From: Flavihumibacter fluminis
Lineage (GTDB): Bacteria; Bacteroidota; Bacteroidia; Chitinophagales; Chitinophagaceae
NCBI RefSeq assembly: GCF_021491375.1
Contig: NZ_JAKEVY010000001.1
Location: 372,001-436,000, forward strand
Length of the DNA: 64,000 bases
Direction of reading: 5' to 3'
Shown here: one piece after another, positions 43,451-51,733 of the stretch
Position numbering within the stretch: position 1 is the stretch's first letter
Layout: each line of letters opens with the position of its first letter
Notes under the pieces: generated by a model
Told to the model about the DNA's origin: nothing
Database searches by the model: none
Seen by the model: only the letters and a program-made list of their open reading frames with translations
Translations under genes and position numbers: made by a program

Positions 43451-44671
43451 TTAAAAATAAGCCCTTCGTTTTAGTTGCAGGAAGATAACTGCCACCAATA
43501 AACAAATGGCGCCATTTACAAACCAGGTAAACCGGAAACCCGCCGTTTCTGCCAGTTGGGAAGAAAGAAGTGGTCCCAGGGTTTGAGCAGCCGACCAGGC
43601 CATGGTATAAAGAGCTGCATATTGTCCCCGGTTATGTGCACTGCTTCGGTTGATCCAGAAACTATTCATAAAGGGCATAGCCAGCATCTCTCCTGCGGTA
43701 ATAATTAGGATCAATGCAAAAGCCATCGGAAGGGCTATACTTCCCAAACCCATCAGCAGGTAAAAAACTCCCACCAAACCAACCCCAATAGCGATATAGG
43801 TGAGCTGATTCCGTCGGCCTTCCAATTGATAAATCAGGATCATTTCAACAAGCACAATCAATACGCCATTGAAAGCCATCAGCATGCCAATCTGCGGCTC
43901 TGTGAAATGCAAAACCTGCTTGAAATAAACGGATAAGGTGGTGAATAGCTGGAAGAAACAGGCTGCAAACAGTGTTACAAGAAGGATAAAAACATAAAAG
44001 GGATAATCTCTGTAAACGGATGGACCTTCCGGAGAGAGATCAGTTTTTTGAACTTCTTTTCGTTCCGCAGTGTGACGGGCAGCCGCCTGCTTTAAAAATA
44101 ACACCATCAGAACCGCCGCCAGGAAATTGGAAATCCCATCTACCCAGAACAACCACTGATAACTGAATTTAGCGATGATACCCCCCATGGCACTTCCTAC
44201 AGCCCAACCCAGGTTTACTGCCAACCGGTTGAGGGAATAAGAACGGGTGCGATTCTCAGGTGTACTGTAAAAAGCGATAGCAGTGGAATTAGCCGGACGA
44301 AACGCTTCATTTACAAAACTTAGCAGGAACGTAAACAGGCAGATAAGATAAAAGGACTGAATAAAACTCAGTACAAAGAAAAGTATGGCCCCTCCACCTA
44401 AAGCAGCCAGTTGAACTTTATAAAATCCGATTTTATCGGTAAGCCTGCCACCAACAAATGCGCCGGCAAAAGCACCCGCACCAAAACAACCAAAGACCAA
44501 ACCGGCGTCACCGATGGAATACCCCATAGTCGGACTAGTAAGATAGAGTGTCAGGAAGGGAACAACCATGGTGCCACTCCTGTTGATCAGCATAATCAGG
44601 GAGAGCAGCCAGGTTTCTTTTGACAGACCTGTATAGGCAACTTTATAAGATGAAATTGTTTTGGAAAGCAT
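43451..44671 (-). CDS. MFS transporter
   Basis: A 406-residue major facilitator with about 12 transmembrane helices and the loop 2-3 motif GGRLTDKIGFYKVQ. The N-terminal NRSGTMVVPFLTLYLTSP resembles the multidrug MdtH/YdeE group. The substrate is unknown. The ATG at 44671 is the first; it is directly preceded by a strong hairpin at 44672. It follows the DUF4197 gene on the same strand and is convergent with the ABC-F gene. Confidence 0.85.
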   Translation of the reverse strand: MLSKTISSYKVAYTGLSKETWLLSLIMLINRSGTMVVPFLTLYLTSPTMGYSIGDAGLVFGCFGAGAFAGAFVGGRLTDKIGFYKVQLAALGGGAILFFVLSFIQSFYLICLFTFLLSFVNEAFRPANSTAIAFYSTPENRTRSYSLNRLAVNLGWAVGSAMGGIIAKFSYQWLFWVDGISNFLAAVLMVLFLKQAAARHTAERKEVQKTDLSPEGPSVYRDYPFYVFILLVTLFAACFFQLFTTLSVYFKQVLHFTEPQIGMLMAFNGVLIVLVEMILIYQLEGRRNQLTYIAIGVGLVGVFYLLMGLGSIALPMAFALILIITAGEMLAMPFMNSFWINRSSAHNRGQYAALYTMAWSAAQTLGPLLSSQLAETAGFRFTWFVNGAICLLVAVIFLQLKRRAYF

Positions 44672-44702
44672 AAGGCGGCACAAAATTATTCTGTGCCGCC
44701 TT
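44672..44702 (-). terminator. Hairpin between the DUF4197 gene and the MFS gene
   Basis: AAGGCGGCACA (44672-44682) pairs perfectly with TGTGCCGCCTT (44692-44702) with a 9-base loop. It lies 34 bases after the DUF4197 stop and touches the MFS start codon. It may terminate the first transcript or act as an intercistronic structure. Confidence 0.65.
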
Positions 44703-44736
44703 TCAGCAATTACCGTTTAAAAAGTTTGTAGGGAAA

Positions 44737-45471
44737 TTAACTACCAAATACTTTTTTCAGAATATCATTCACCCTTGCTGCAGGGTTGGTTCTGATTTTT
44801 TTCTCTTCTTCGGCTACATAATAAAAGATTCCATCAATGGCTTTCCCTGTTACATAACTCGACAGATCCGGATTTACTTTTTTCAGACTCACTTTGTTAT
44901 ACGCATCGAAAACAGCGGACCAATATTTCGTAGCACCGGTTTTCTCCAGGGATGATTCAATAACCGGACGAAAAGCACTGATCAATTCGGGTGAAGTTGA
45001 TTTTCTCAGGTAACCCGTTGCGGCAGTATCTGCTCCACGCAAAATCGTGAGACCATCCTGAACAGTCATTTCTTTCACTGCATTCACGAAAATCGGAGCG
45101 GCAGATTTGGAGGCATCCTCTGCAGCACGGTTGATACTCAAAATGGCATCGTCTACCAGTTTACCCATGCCCAGAGCCCTTAGTTTTTGTTCAACCTGCC
45201 GGGCTTCCTCCGGTAGTAATACTTTAACCGCAGCGTCTTTAAAAAAGCCATCGGCTGCAGACAATCTTTCTGCACTGTTTTGGGTACCAACAGCCAGCGC
45301 TTCTTTTAAACCAGCAATAATTTCGTCGGATGATAGGCCTGATCCGGATTTGTTTTTATTAAGAAGTCCACCGGCTTTTTTAAGTAACCCACCAGCACCA
45401 TTTTCATTCGTTTGTGCCTTTGCAGAGACAATAAGGGTAATAGCCAGGATAGAAAGTAAGAGTTTTCGCAT
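44737..45471 (-). CDS. DUF4197 exported protein
   Basis: A 244-residue protein with signal peptide (cleavage near SAKAQ) and the mostly helical DUF4197 domain: LSSDEIIAGLKEALAVGTQNS, FKDAAVKVLLPEEARQVEQKL, FVNAVKEMTVQDGLTILRG, TGYLRKSTSPEL. The family occurs widely in Proteobacteria and Bacteroidota; function is unknown. It is monocistronic or leads into the MFS gene through a hairpin. Confidence 0.92.
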   Translation of the reverse strand: MRKLLLSILAITLIVSAKAQTNENGAGGLLKKAGGLLNKNKSGSGLSSDEIIAGLKEALAVGTQNSAERLSAADGFFKDAAVKVLLPEEARQVEQKLRALGMGKLVDDAILSINRAAEDASKSAAPIFVNAVKEMTVQDGLTILRGADTAATGYLRKSTSPELISAFRPVIESSLEKTGATKYWSAVFDAYNKVSLKKVNPDLSSYVTGKAIDGIFYYVAEEEKKIRTNPAARVNDILKKVFGS

Positions 45472-45586
45472 AGGTGTATTTTTGATTCAGTACTGCTAAA
45501 ATAAACGTATAAGAAGAAAGAATAGGTGTATACGGCCAACAATTAATGTTAAAAAGGATAGTATTTTCGTTGTTTCAATAGAAACT

Positions 45587-46336
45587 ATGCATAAAATTCT
45601 TGTATCCTCCGCTCTACTCCTATGGACTGCCGTATCCATTGGTCAAACAACTAAAAAACCAGCGACACCTGCGCCAGCAAAAAAACCGTCGACTTCGGCA
45701 GCTGTGAAGAAACCTGCTGCTCCGGTTGCTCCGGTTTTGAAAAATGCTAAAGACAGTATGAGTTATGCCATCGGCATGAGCCTGGCCAATTTTTATAAAG
45801 ACCAGGGTATTTCAGACATCAATACCCAACTGGTTTCCAGGGCTTTGAACGATGCATTAAAGAATCAGAAAACATTACTCACGGAAGAACAAATGAATAT
45901 GAGTATTACCAATTATTTACAACAATTAAAGAAAGAGAAAGCAGCTGCTGCCAGAAAAGCAGGTGCAGAATTCCTGGCCGCCAACAAAACCAAGCCTGGC
46001 GTGATTGAATTACCAAGCGGGCTACAGTACCAGGTAATCCAGGAAGGTACAGGTCCCAAACCCGGACTGACCGATAAGGTTAAATGCCATTATCATGGAA
46101 CCCTGATTGACGGTACTGTATTCGACAGTTCCGTGGATCGTGGTCAGCCAATTGATTTTCCCGTTAATGGGGTAATTCGCGGGTGGATTGAAGCCCTGCA
46201 GTTAATGCCTGTTGGCAGTAAGTGGAAGCTGTTTATTCCAGCTGACCTGGCCTATGGTGATCAGCAGGCCGGAGCCAAAATTGCCCCGGGGTCTACGTTG
46301 ATATTTGATGTGGAGTTGATTGAGATAGTGAAGTGA
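45587..46336 (+). CDS. FKBP-type peptidyl-prolyl isomerase, exported
   Basis: A 249-residue periplasmic-type foldase. A signal peptide (1-20) and a Lys/Pro/Ala linker (about 21-50) precede an FKBP N-terminal dimerisation domain (SMSYAIGMSLANFYKDQG, then helices) and a C-terminal FKBP domain with YHGTLIDGTVFDSS, GWIEALQLMPVGSKW and FIPADLAYGDQ. The organisation is like Mip/FkpA. It accelerates proline isomerisation in exported proteins. The stop codon lies in the first unit of a heptad repeat array. Confidence 0.93.
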   Translation: MHKILVSSALLLWTAVSIGQTTKKPATPAPAKKPSTSAAVKKPAAPVAPVLKNAKDSMSYAIGMSLANFYKDQGISDINTQLVSRALNDALKNQKTLLTEEQMNMSITNYLQQLKKEKAAAARKAGAEFLAANKTKPGVIELPSGLQYQVIQEGTGPKPGLTDKVKCHYHGTLIDGTVFDSSVDRGQPIDFPVNGVIRGWIEALQLMPVGSKWKLFIPADLAYGDQQAGAKIAPGSTLIFDVELIEIVK

Positions 46337-46432
46337 GACGTGAAACGTGAGACGGCAGATGTGAGAAGTGAAATAAAGTGAAACGTGAGACGTCAGATGT
46401 GAGAAGTGAAAGGTGAAATAACGTGAAAAGTC
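46333..46432 (+). repeat. Degenerate 7-base tandem repeat array (GTGARAC-type), left arm
   Basis: About fourteen units resembling GTGAGAC or GTGAAAC, with variants GGCAGAT, GTCAGAT, GTGAGAA and GTGAAAT and two 3-base breaks. The array starts in the FKBP stop codon. A complementary array lies in inverted orientation at 46485-46537, with an intrinsic terminator between them. Confidence 0.85.
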
Positions 46433-46441
46433 AAAATAAAA

Positions 46442-46470
46442 AAAGCCCGCACTGTTGCGGGCTTTATTAT
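46442..46470. terminator. Rho-independent terminator between the two heptad arrays
   Basis: AAAGCCCGC (46442-46450) pairs with GCGGGCTTT (46457-46465), 6-base loop, flanked by an A tract on the left and T-rich sequence on the right, so it can work in both directions. It serves the FKBP gene and possibly the convergent PKD gene. Confidence 0.85.
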
Positions 46471-46484
46471 TTTAACTTTTTTCA

Positions 46485-46537
46485 GTCTCACGTTTGACGT
46501 CTGACGTCTCACATCTCACATCTCACATCTCACTTCA
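46485..46537 (-). repeat. Degenerate 7-base tandem repeat array, right arm (inverted)
   Basis: Seven to eight units of TCTCACR/TCTGACG/TTTGACG on the plus strand, the reverse complement of the left array. The array contains the minus-strand stop codon of the PKD gene at 46530-46532 and its last two codons. Confidence 0.82.
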
Positions 46538-46862
46538 CATCAATCCTCACCTCATCACTCGACACCCCACCTTTATCATCCATCACAGTGAGGCGGAAAC
46601 TGTAGGATCCTTTTTGAATATTGTTGAGGGCTGTAATGGCAGCACCCGGATTAACTATTTCTACGGGATTACCGGCGGTTTGTACCCAATGATACCTGGA
46701 TATAATACCATCTGGCTCTCTGGAGGAAGTTCCATCAAGCTGAATAAACTCTGAGCTTGATACAACTACATCCTCTCCTGCATTAGCAGTGGGGGGAATA
46801 TTGCCATTCTTTGAAAAGGCAGAAGATAATAACAGCGAAGCTGTCAGAAGGATCAGATTCAT
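46530..46862 (-). CDS. Small exported PKD-like domain protein
   Basis: A 110-residue protein with a signal peptide (to about residue 17) and one PKD/REJ-like immunoglobulin domain: PPTANAGEDVVVSSSEFIQL, DGTSSREPDGIISRYHWVQ, GSYSFRLTVMDDKGGVSSDE. In larger proteins such domains mediate binding on the cell surface; here it stands alone. Its stop codon and last codons lie in the inverted heptad array. The gene follows the glycogen phosphorylase gene in opposite sense order on the same strand, 77 bases upstream of it. Confidence 0.8.
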   Translation of the reverse strand: MNLILLTASLLLSSAFSKNGNIPPTANAGEDVVVSSSEFIQLDGTSSREPDGIISRYHWVQTAGNPVEIVNPGAAITALNNIQKGSYSFRLTVMDDKGGVSSDEVRIDVK

Positions 46863-46939
46863 AGTACGGATTTTTATCTTTAACGCCTGATCCGTTGCTA
46901 TTATTATGCCAATTCCCCGTTCACAATGCTAAAAGCTTC

Positions 46940-48604
46940 TTAATACCCGGCGTTGTACATCAGCTCGTAATATTCATGAGCCATACGGTTGCTTTCAAAC
47001 TGGTACCGAACATCGCGCATCCCATTCTTCACCACCTGTCTCCAGGTATCCCGGTTTTGATAATACAACGGAAGGATTTGCTCTTCCAGAATCCGGTATA
47101 ACATATGCAGGTCGTATTCATCCTGTTCATGGGTATTCATATTGGCATAATCCGCTTTTGGAATTACGAATCCGTTATTACCATGATTCACAAATTCCGG
47201 GATCCAGCCATCATCGGTACTAAAGTTCGCGGCTCCATTCATAGCGGCAGTCATTCCACTGGTACCGGATGCTTCCCTTGGAACACGTGGATTATTAAGC
47301 CAGCAATCTGCTGCCTGTTTCATTCTTTTGGATAGGGCCAGTTCGTACCCAACAACCACGGCCATATTTTTATGCTTCCGACTTAAATGAACCAGGTGAT
47401 TGAAATCATTGATCGCCGGATAATCCATCGGATAGGGTTTACCTGCCCAGATAATCTGTACCGGATATTTTGAATTTTCCAGCAGGCGGGTGAAACGTTC
47501 GGCATCACGGGTGATCAGATCGGCACGTTTGTATCCTGCAAAACGGCGTGCCCAAACAATGGTGAAAACATCCGGATTGAATTGCTTACCGGTCTGATCA
47601 GCCACAATCTCAAAAGCGCGATGCTTCAGGTAACGTTTCCGGTCGTCCCACATATGATCATTCCCTTCTTCCATAAAGCGATACAATTGCTTATCTGCCC
47701 AATACCTCCAGTTCTGCGCATTGGTGATGGAAATGATCTGGCAGGTTCCCGAATGTTTTTCCCACATCGCTCTGGAAACATGACCATGCAACTGGGATAC
47801 ACCATTGGCCTTCCTGGCAAACCTCAATGCCACCAGGGAGTGATTGAACTGATCATCCTGTATGCCTGTCAGATGTCTGACTTCATCCAGCGATAATCCG
47901 CAGAAATAACTCATTTTATGACAGAGATAAATATCATGCTTTTCATTTCCGGCTTCTTCCGGCGTATGGGTAGTGAAGACCAATCTTTTACGCACTTCTT
48001 CCAGGTTGTTCCCAAAACGGCGATACAGGTAAAATGCAGCGCTGATGCCATGTGCTTCATTCAGATGGTAAACATCCGGATTGAATCCGATTTCATCCAG
48101 CAGTTTTGCACCACCAACACCTAAGAGAATAAATTGTGCCACTTTGGTTGCCACATTGGCATCATACAAACGATGCGTAATGGTTTGTGAAACATAATCG
48201 TTTTCAGGAAGGTCAGTACTCAGCAGGAATAAAGGAGCTGTCTGGTAGGTATCTGGTGGCAGGTACCAAACTTTCACCCAAACCGGGTGATCATGAATGG
48301 AAATCTGAAATTTTATATGGGTATCCTGCAAGAAACTGTATTGTTTTTCCATCCAGGTAACCTGGAGGGTCTGGTCCTGGTTACGGGCCTGATCATAATA
48401 GCCGAACTTCCAGAGAATTCCGATACCGATCAGGTTCTGCCTTAACTCATAAGCACTCCGCAAATGTGAGCCCGAAAGGAAACCAAGTCCACCACTGTAA
48501 ATTTTTAACGGCTGATGAACTGCAAATTCCATGGAGAAATAGGCCACTTTCTTTGAATAACGATCATCTCCCTGGTAGGGAACACTGAAATTTCTAAAAC
48601 TCAT
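46940..48604 (-). CDS. Alpha-glucan phosphorylase-like protein (GT35 fold), PLP lysine replaced
   Basis: A 554-residue protein of the alpha-glucan phosphorylase family as found in Bacteroidota. Recognisable parts are VAYFSMEFAVHQPLKIYSGG, LNEAHGISAAF, TTHTPEEAGNEKHD, WARRFAGYKRADL and AGKPYPMD. The motif that carries the PLP-binding lysine in characterised enzymes (EASGTSxMK) reads EASGTSGMT here, with T452 in place of Lys. Without PLP, classical phosphorolysis is doubtful, so a glycosyltransferase activity or regulatory role is possible. The length is normal for this short subfamily. No other glycogen genes are adjacent. Confidence 0.85.
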   Translation of the reverse strand: MSFRNFSVPYQGDDRYSKKVAYFSMEFAVHQPLKIYSGGLGFLSGSHLRSAYELRQNLIGIGILWKFGYYDQARNQDQTLQVTWMEKQYSFLQDTHIKFQISIHDHPVWVKVWYLPPDTYQTAPLFLLSTDLPENDYVSQTITHRLYDANVATKVAQFILLGVGGAKLLDEIGFNPDVYHLNEAHGISAAFYLYRRFGNNLEEVRKRLVFTTHTPEEAGNEKHDIYLCHKMSYFCGLSLDEVRHLTGIQDDQFNHSLVALRFARKANGVSQLHGHVSRAMWEKHSGTCQIISITNAQNWRYWADKQLYRFMEEGNDHMWDDRKRYLKHRAFEIVADQTGKQFNPDVFTIVWARRFAGYKRADLITRDAERFTRLLENSKYPVQIIWAGKPYPMDYPAINDFNHLVHLSRKHKNMAVVVGYELALSKRMKQAADCWLNNPRVPREASGTSGMTAAMNGAANFSTDDGWIPEFVNHGNNGFVIPKADYANMNTHEQDEYDLHMLYRILEEQILPLYYQNRDTWRQVVKNGMRDVRYQFESNRMAHEYYELMYNAGY

Positions 48605-48673
48605 ATGGCATCAATGATTTGTCGAATGTGTATTAAGTACGCAATTTAAAGTATTCACTGGAATTAAGGTCAT

Positions 48674-49648
48674 TTACTTCTTTTTACGGGAAGCTGGGGC
48701 AGTGGTTTTTTTCTTTCGGGTATATCTTCCTTCAAAAAAACATTTGATATCCCTGTAAGAACCACAGCCTTCCAATTCTTTCATAGTAACAGTATTACCC
48801 GAGAATGTAAAATCAATAACGCAAGGACCGTTGTTTTCCGTATACCTGGCGGAATTTGCCCCCGTAATTTGTGCATCCCCCTTCAGCTCTCCAATGCACG
48901 CTCCTTTATCTTTTTCAAAATGAATAAAGAAACTAAGATATCCTTTTCTATGACTGTCGCGGAAGGAAATCAGATTACGGGTTTCACCCAAATAATCACC
49001 CGTATGTTTATGAGTAGTTGGCAGGGTATCAATCGGATTGATCAATTTTCCTTTTTTGTTTGCCTGGTCATTGGATTCCGTAAGAATTAGCATAAAAATT
49101 CCTTCCGGATTGTATATAAAGACATCTTTTTGATACAGGACCTGGCCATCAGGAGTTGTACGCTGCCGAACGGTGGTTATGGTATGGCGACTATCAATAT
49201 TGGCTACTCTCTGCTCGCTACTTGTTGGAGTGGAAGTACTGATTACCAGTGGCAGCGCAGACTTGAACGAATCCTGCTCAAAAACAAGCGCATGGGCCGC
49301 CCTTTTTGTGCCTAATACCGATTTCACCAGGATATACGTTTCAGCATCTTTTATTTCAATTTTTCCGATTGGATACAATTGGGGTTTGGTTTTTTTGCCA
49401 AAAACCGGCTGTAAAACAGAGTCTGGAACAAATTGGGAAAAGATTTTATTGCCGATTCGGAGTGAATCAGGTGACTTCTTTACCAACATTGTATCCGACA
49501 AATGGAAAGGAAGTTTGATCTCTGGAAAAAAATCAATGAATTCAGTAACGACCACCTCTTCGGTATCCAATAATTGCTTCTTTTTGGAGGTACAGGCAGC
49601 CATCCCAAGCAGTAAACAAACAATAAGCAGACGGTTTTTCCAATGCAT
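48674..49648 (-). CDS. Lipoprotein of unknown function (324 aa)
   Basis: A 324-residue lipoprotein (lipobox MAACTSK) that I cannot assign. The mature part has two strand-rich portions with hydrophobic cores (IGKIEIKDAETYILVKSVLG, YQKDVFIYNPEGIFMLILTE, GYLSFFIHFEKDKGACIG) and ends in a lysine-rich tail (RKKKTTAPASRKKK). Two cysteine pairs occur in the last third (GACIG, PCVID, GCGSY, KCFFE). It stands alone between the phosphorylase and the MntR-like gene. Confidence 0.72.
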   Translation of the reverse strand: MHWKNRLLIVCLLLGMAACTSKKKQLLDTEEVVVTEFIDFFPEIKLPFHLSDTMLVKKSPDSLRIGNKIFSQFVPDSVLQPVFGKKTKPQLYPIGKIEIKDAETYILVKSVLGTKRAAHALVFEQDSFKSALPLVISTSTPTSSEQRVANIDSRHTITTVRQRTTPDGQVLYQKDVFIYNPEGIFMLILTESNDQANKKGKLINPIDTLPTTHKHTGDYLGETRNLISFRDSHRKGYLSFFIHFEKDKGACIGELKGDAQITGANSARYTENNGPCVIDFTFSGNTVTMKELEGCGSYRDIKCFFEGRYTRKKKTTAPASRKKK

Positions 49649-49718
49649 TGGTCAGGTTTTCCTTGAGTCGCTAAAATAGTTTATTTCAAATAGCTCCCAT
49701 TTTTTGTCCTTTATTTTT

Positions 49719-49738
49719 TTTTAGTTTCGCCTAAAAAT
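49719..49738. promoter_or_regulatory. Palindromic operator over the mntR-like promoter
   Basis: TTTTTAG and CTAAAAA form a 7-base inverted repeat around a 6-base spacer (coordinates within one base). It overlaps TAGTTTCG, a near match to the -7 consensus. The symmetry and A/T-rich arms with a G/C near the centre resemble DtxR/MntR-family boxes, so metal-dependent autoregulation is likely. Confidence 0.5.
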
Positions 49739-49745
49739 TATCCCT

Positions 49746-50420
49746 TTGAAGTACTCCACCAGTAAAGAAAATTACATCAAGGCAATCTACCACCTGGAAC
49801 AGGAAGATCCGGTTGTGAGCACCAATGCACTGGCCCGGCAGCTGGCAACCAAACCGGCTTCTGTAACAGATATGCTTAAAAAATTGAATGAGCAGGAACT
49901 TATCCATTACGAACCATATAAGGGAGTAAAACTGACTGACTCGGGAAATAAACTGGCATTGCAAATCATTCGAAAACATCGCCTATGGGAATTTTTTCTG
50001 GTGGAAAAGCTGGGATTTGGCTGGGAAGAAGTGCATGAAATAGCTGAAGAGCTGGAGCATATCAGCAGTAAAAAACTGATCGACCGGCTGGATGAATTTC
50101 TTGGCAGGCCCAAAACGGATCCGCATGGTGATCCTATACCTGATGCTGCCGGTATTGTACCCAAAATAGAAAAACGCTGTTTACTGGACCTTCCGATTGG
50201 CGTTTCTGCCGATCTTATCAGCGTCTCCAACCAGTCTGCCGATATGCTTGATTTACTCAGGCATCACCAGATAGAAATAGGAACCCGTTTAAAAATTACG
50301 AACCGGTTTCGATTTGACCATTCCTTGCAGATAACAGTTCAGGGTGGCCCTCCGGTTACCATCAGCGAACAACTTGCGGCTCATTTATTTGTTGCCTGGG
50401 CCAAGGATGAAACAGACTGA
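49746..50420 (+). CDS. DtxR/MntR-family metal-dependent transcriptional regulator
   Basis: A 224-residue repressor with an N-terminal winged helix (residues 5-65, ALARQLATKPASVTDMLKKL), a dimerisation and metal-binding domain (HRLWEFFLVEKLGFGWEEVHEIAEELEHISS, then DPHGDPIP) and a C-terminal FeoA/SH3-like domain. The His/Glu ligands HRLWE, EVHEIAEELEH fit Mn2+ or Fe2+ sensing. No ATG is near, so TTG at 49746 is taken. A palindrome overlaps the promoter. No metal transporter gene is adjacent, so the regulon lies elsewhere. Confidence 0.9.
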   Translation: MKYSTSKENYIKAIYHLEQEDPVVSTNALARQLATKPASVTDMLKKLNEQELIHYEPYKGVKLTDSGNKLALQIIRKHRLWEFFLVEKLGFGWEEVHEIAEELEHISSKKLIDRLDEFLGRPKTDPHGDPIPDAAGIVPKIEKRCLLDLPIGVSADLISVSNQSADMLDLLRHHQIEIGTRLKITNRFRFDHSLQITVQGGPPVTISEQLAAHLFVAWAKDETD

Positions 50421-51032
50421 TCATTTCCGCTGGCGGACCAGGTGTTTCAATCTGCTGAAGGTTTCTGGTTTGATATTCAGATAAGATGCAATGTACTTTT
50501 GCGATACCCGCTGCATCATATCGGGGTGTTTGTGGATATATTGTAAAAATCGTTCCCTGGCTGTAAGTCGAAAATGTGATAAATCCCGTAGTTCTTTTCG
50601 TATATACATTTCCGATACCATTAGTCTTGCCAGCTTGTTCAGCACAGGAATTTCAGTATAAAGCTTTTCAAGGTCTTCTCGATGAATGGAAAGAAAGGTA
50701 CTGGCTTCGATGGCTTCAATATAGCAATCTGCCGGTTTGCCGGTATGAAAGGATAGTTCGGCATGAATGAAATGTCCTTCTGTTGATAATTGAAGGGTGA
50801 ATTCTTTCTTTCCTGCCCGCATGAATTTCCGAACCACTCCGCTCACAATAAAGTTGAAATAATGATCCACTTCTCCAGGCTGAATAAGCAGGCTTTTTTT
50901 ATCCAGTTTTCGTACAATAAAGTAACTGGTCATGATTTTAAACTCTTCCTTTGTAATGCCACAATAGGCATTCATATAAGCAAAGAGTTCCTGAATTGCC
51001 GGTTGATAGGGTTGTAAGGCTGAAGATTTCAT
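50421..51032 (-). CDS. Crp/Fnr family transcriptional regulator
   Basis: A 203-residue regulator with an N-terminal cyclic-nucleotide-binding-like barrel (about 25-120, SGVVRKFMRAG, LSTEGHFIHAELSF) and a C-terminal helix-turn-helix ending in KYIASYLNIKPETFSRLKHL. The phosphate-binding RSA motif of true cAMP sensors is not evident, so the ligand may be absent or different. It starts five bases after the stop of a paralogue and is convergent with the mntR-like gene. Confidence 0.88.
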   Translation of the reverse strand: MKSSALQPYQPAIQELFAYMNAYCGITKEEFKIMTSYFIVRKLDKKSLLIQPGEVDHYFNFIVSGVVRKFMRAGKKEFTLQLSTEGHFIHAELSFHTGKPADCYIEAIEASTFLSIHREDLEKLYTEIPVLNKLARLMVSEMYIRKELRDLSHFRLTARERFLQYIHKHPDMMQRVSQKYIASYLNIKPETFSRLKHLVRQRK

Positions 51033-51036
51033 GCAA

Positions 51037-51630
51037 TTACTCCTCTCCATTTAGGATATATTGTTTTTTAAACCGGCTGAAGGTTTCCGGTTTTACGTCT
51101 AAAAGGGATGCCAGGTATTTTTGTGGTACCCGTGAAAGAAGATCCGGATTCTCTCTAATAAACTGGGAAAATCGTTCTTTCGGACTGCTGATCATTCTAA
51201 AAGTATCAGTTTTTTCTTTCAACAACATCCATTCTAGGATGATGAGTCGGCCCATTTTTTCAAATTTGACACTGTACTCATACAAGGTTTCCATTCCGGA
51301 TTTAGTAATAAAAGCAAGGGTACAGGGCTCCATGGTTTCAATCACAAAGTCGGAAGGCACACCGGAAAGAAAGGAAACGGATGAACTGATAAGCTGACCT
51401 TCCTTCGAAATCTGAACAGTAATTTCCTCCTGGCCACGGTAGAAATACTTTCGCACCAGGCCTTTTTCAATAAAATAGGTATGTTGCTCCAGTTCTCCGA
51501 TATTGGTCAGCACCTGCTTCGGTACACAGGTCATGATTTGTATCTGTTGACGAAGTACTTTTCGCTCGGCATCAGTCAACTCCACAAACCGGTTAATATA
51601 GGCAAATACATTCGTCCCCATCAGCTTCAT
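51037..51630 (-). CDS. Crp/Fnr family transcriptional regulator (paralogue)
   Basis: A 197-residue paralogue of the following gene, with the same layout: barrel domain (GLVRKYFYRGQEEITVQISKEG, LTFI-type strands) and a C-terminal HTH (KYLASLLDVKPETFSRFKKQ). The recognition helices of the two paralogues are similar but not identical, so partly shared targets are possible. It heads the tandem pair and is divergent from icd. Confidence 0.88.
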   Translation of the reverse strand: MKLMGTNVFAYINRFVELTDAERKVLRQQIQIMTCVPKQVLTNIGELEQHTYFIEKGLVRKYFYRGQEEITVQISKEGQLISSSVSFLSGVPSDFVIETMEPCTLAFITKSGMETLYEYSVKFEKMGRLIILEWMLLKEKTDTFRMISSPKERFSQFIRENPDLLSRVPQKYLASLLDVKPETFSRFKKQYILNGEE

Positions 51631-51674
51631 AACAACACAAAATTACTGGAATCCGGCATTTGATATTTTTATCA

Positions 51675-51705
51675 TTTGAATTTTTACGCATTTGCAGTAG
51701 GTTTG
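51675..51705 (+). promoter_or_regulatory. icd promoter with both Bacteroidota consensus elements
   Basis: TTTG at 51675-51678 and TAGGTTTG at 51698-51705 are separated by 19 bases, matching the housekeeping sigma consensus TTTG-N19-TAnnTTTG of Bacteroidota. The icd ATG is 28 bases downstream. This is the best promoter in the window. Confidence 0.65.
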
Positions 51706-51733
51706 CAACCTTGCATACATAAATCAGGCAACC

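Noticed and set aside
46333-46537. CRISPR array or phage attachment site at the heptad repeats
   Set aside because: Units are 7 bases with no spacers, in inverted pairs around a terminator, and there is no integrase or tRNA.
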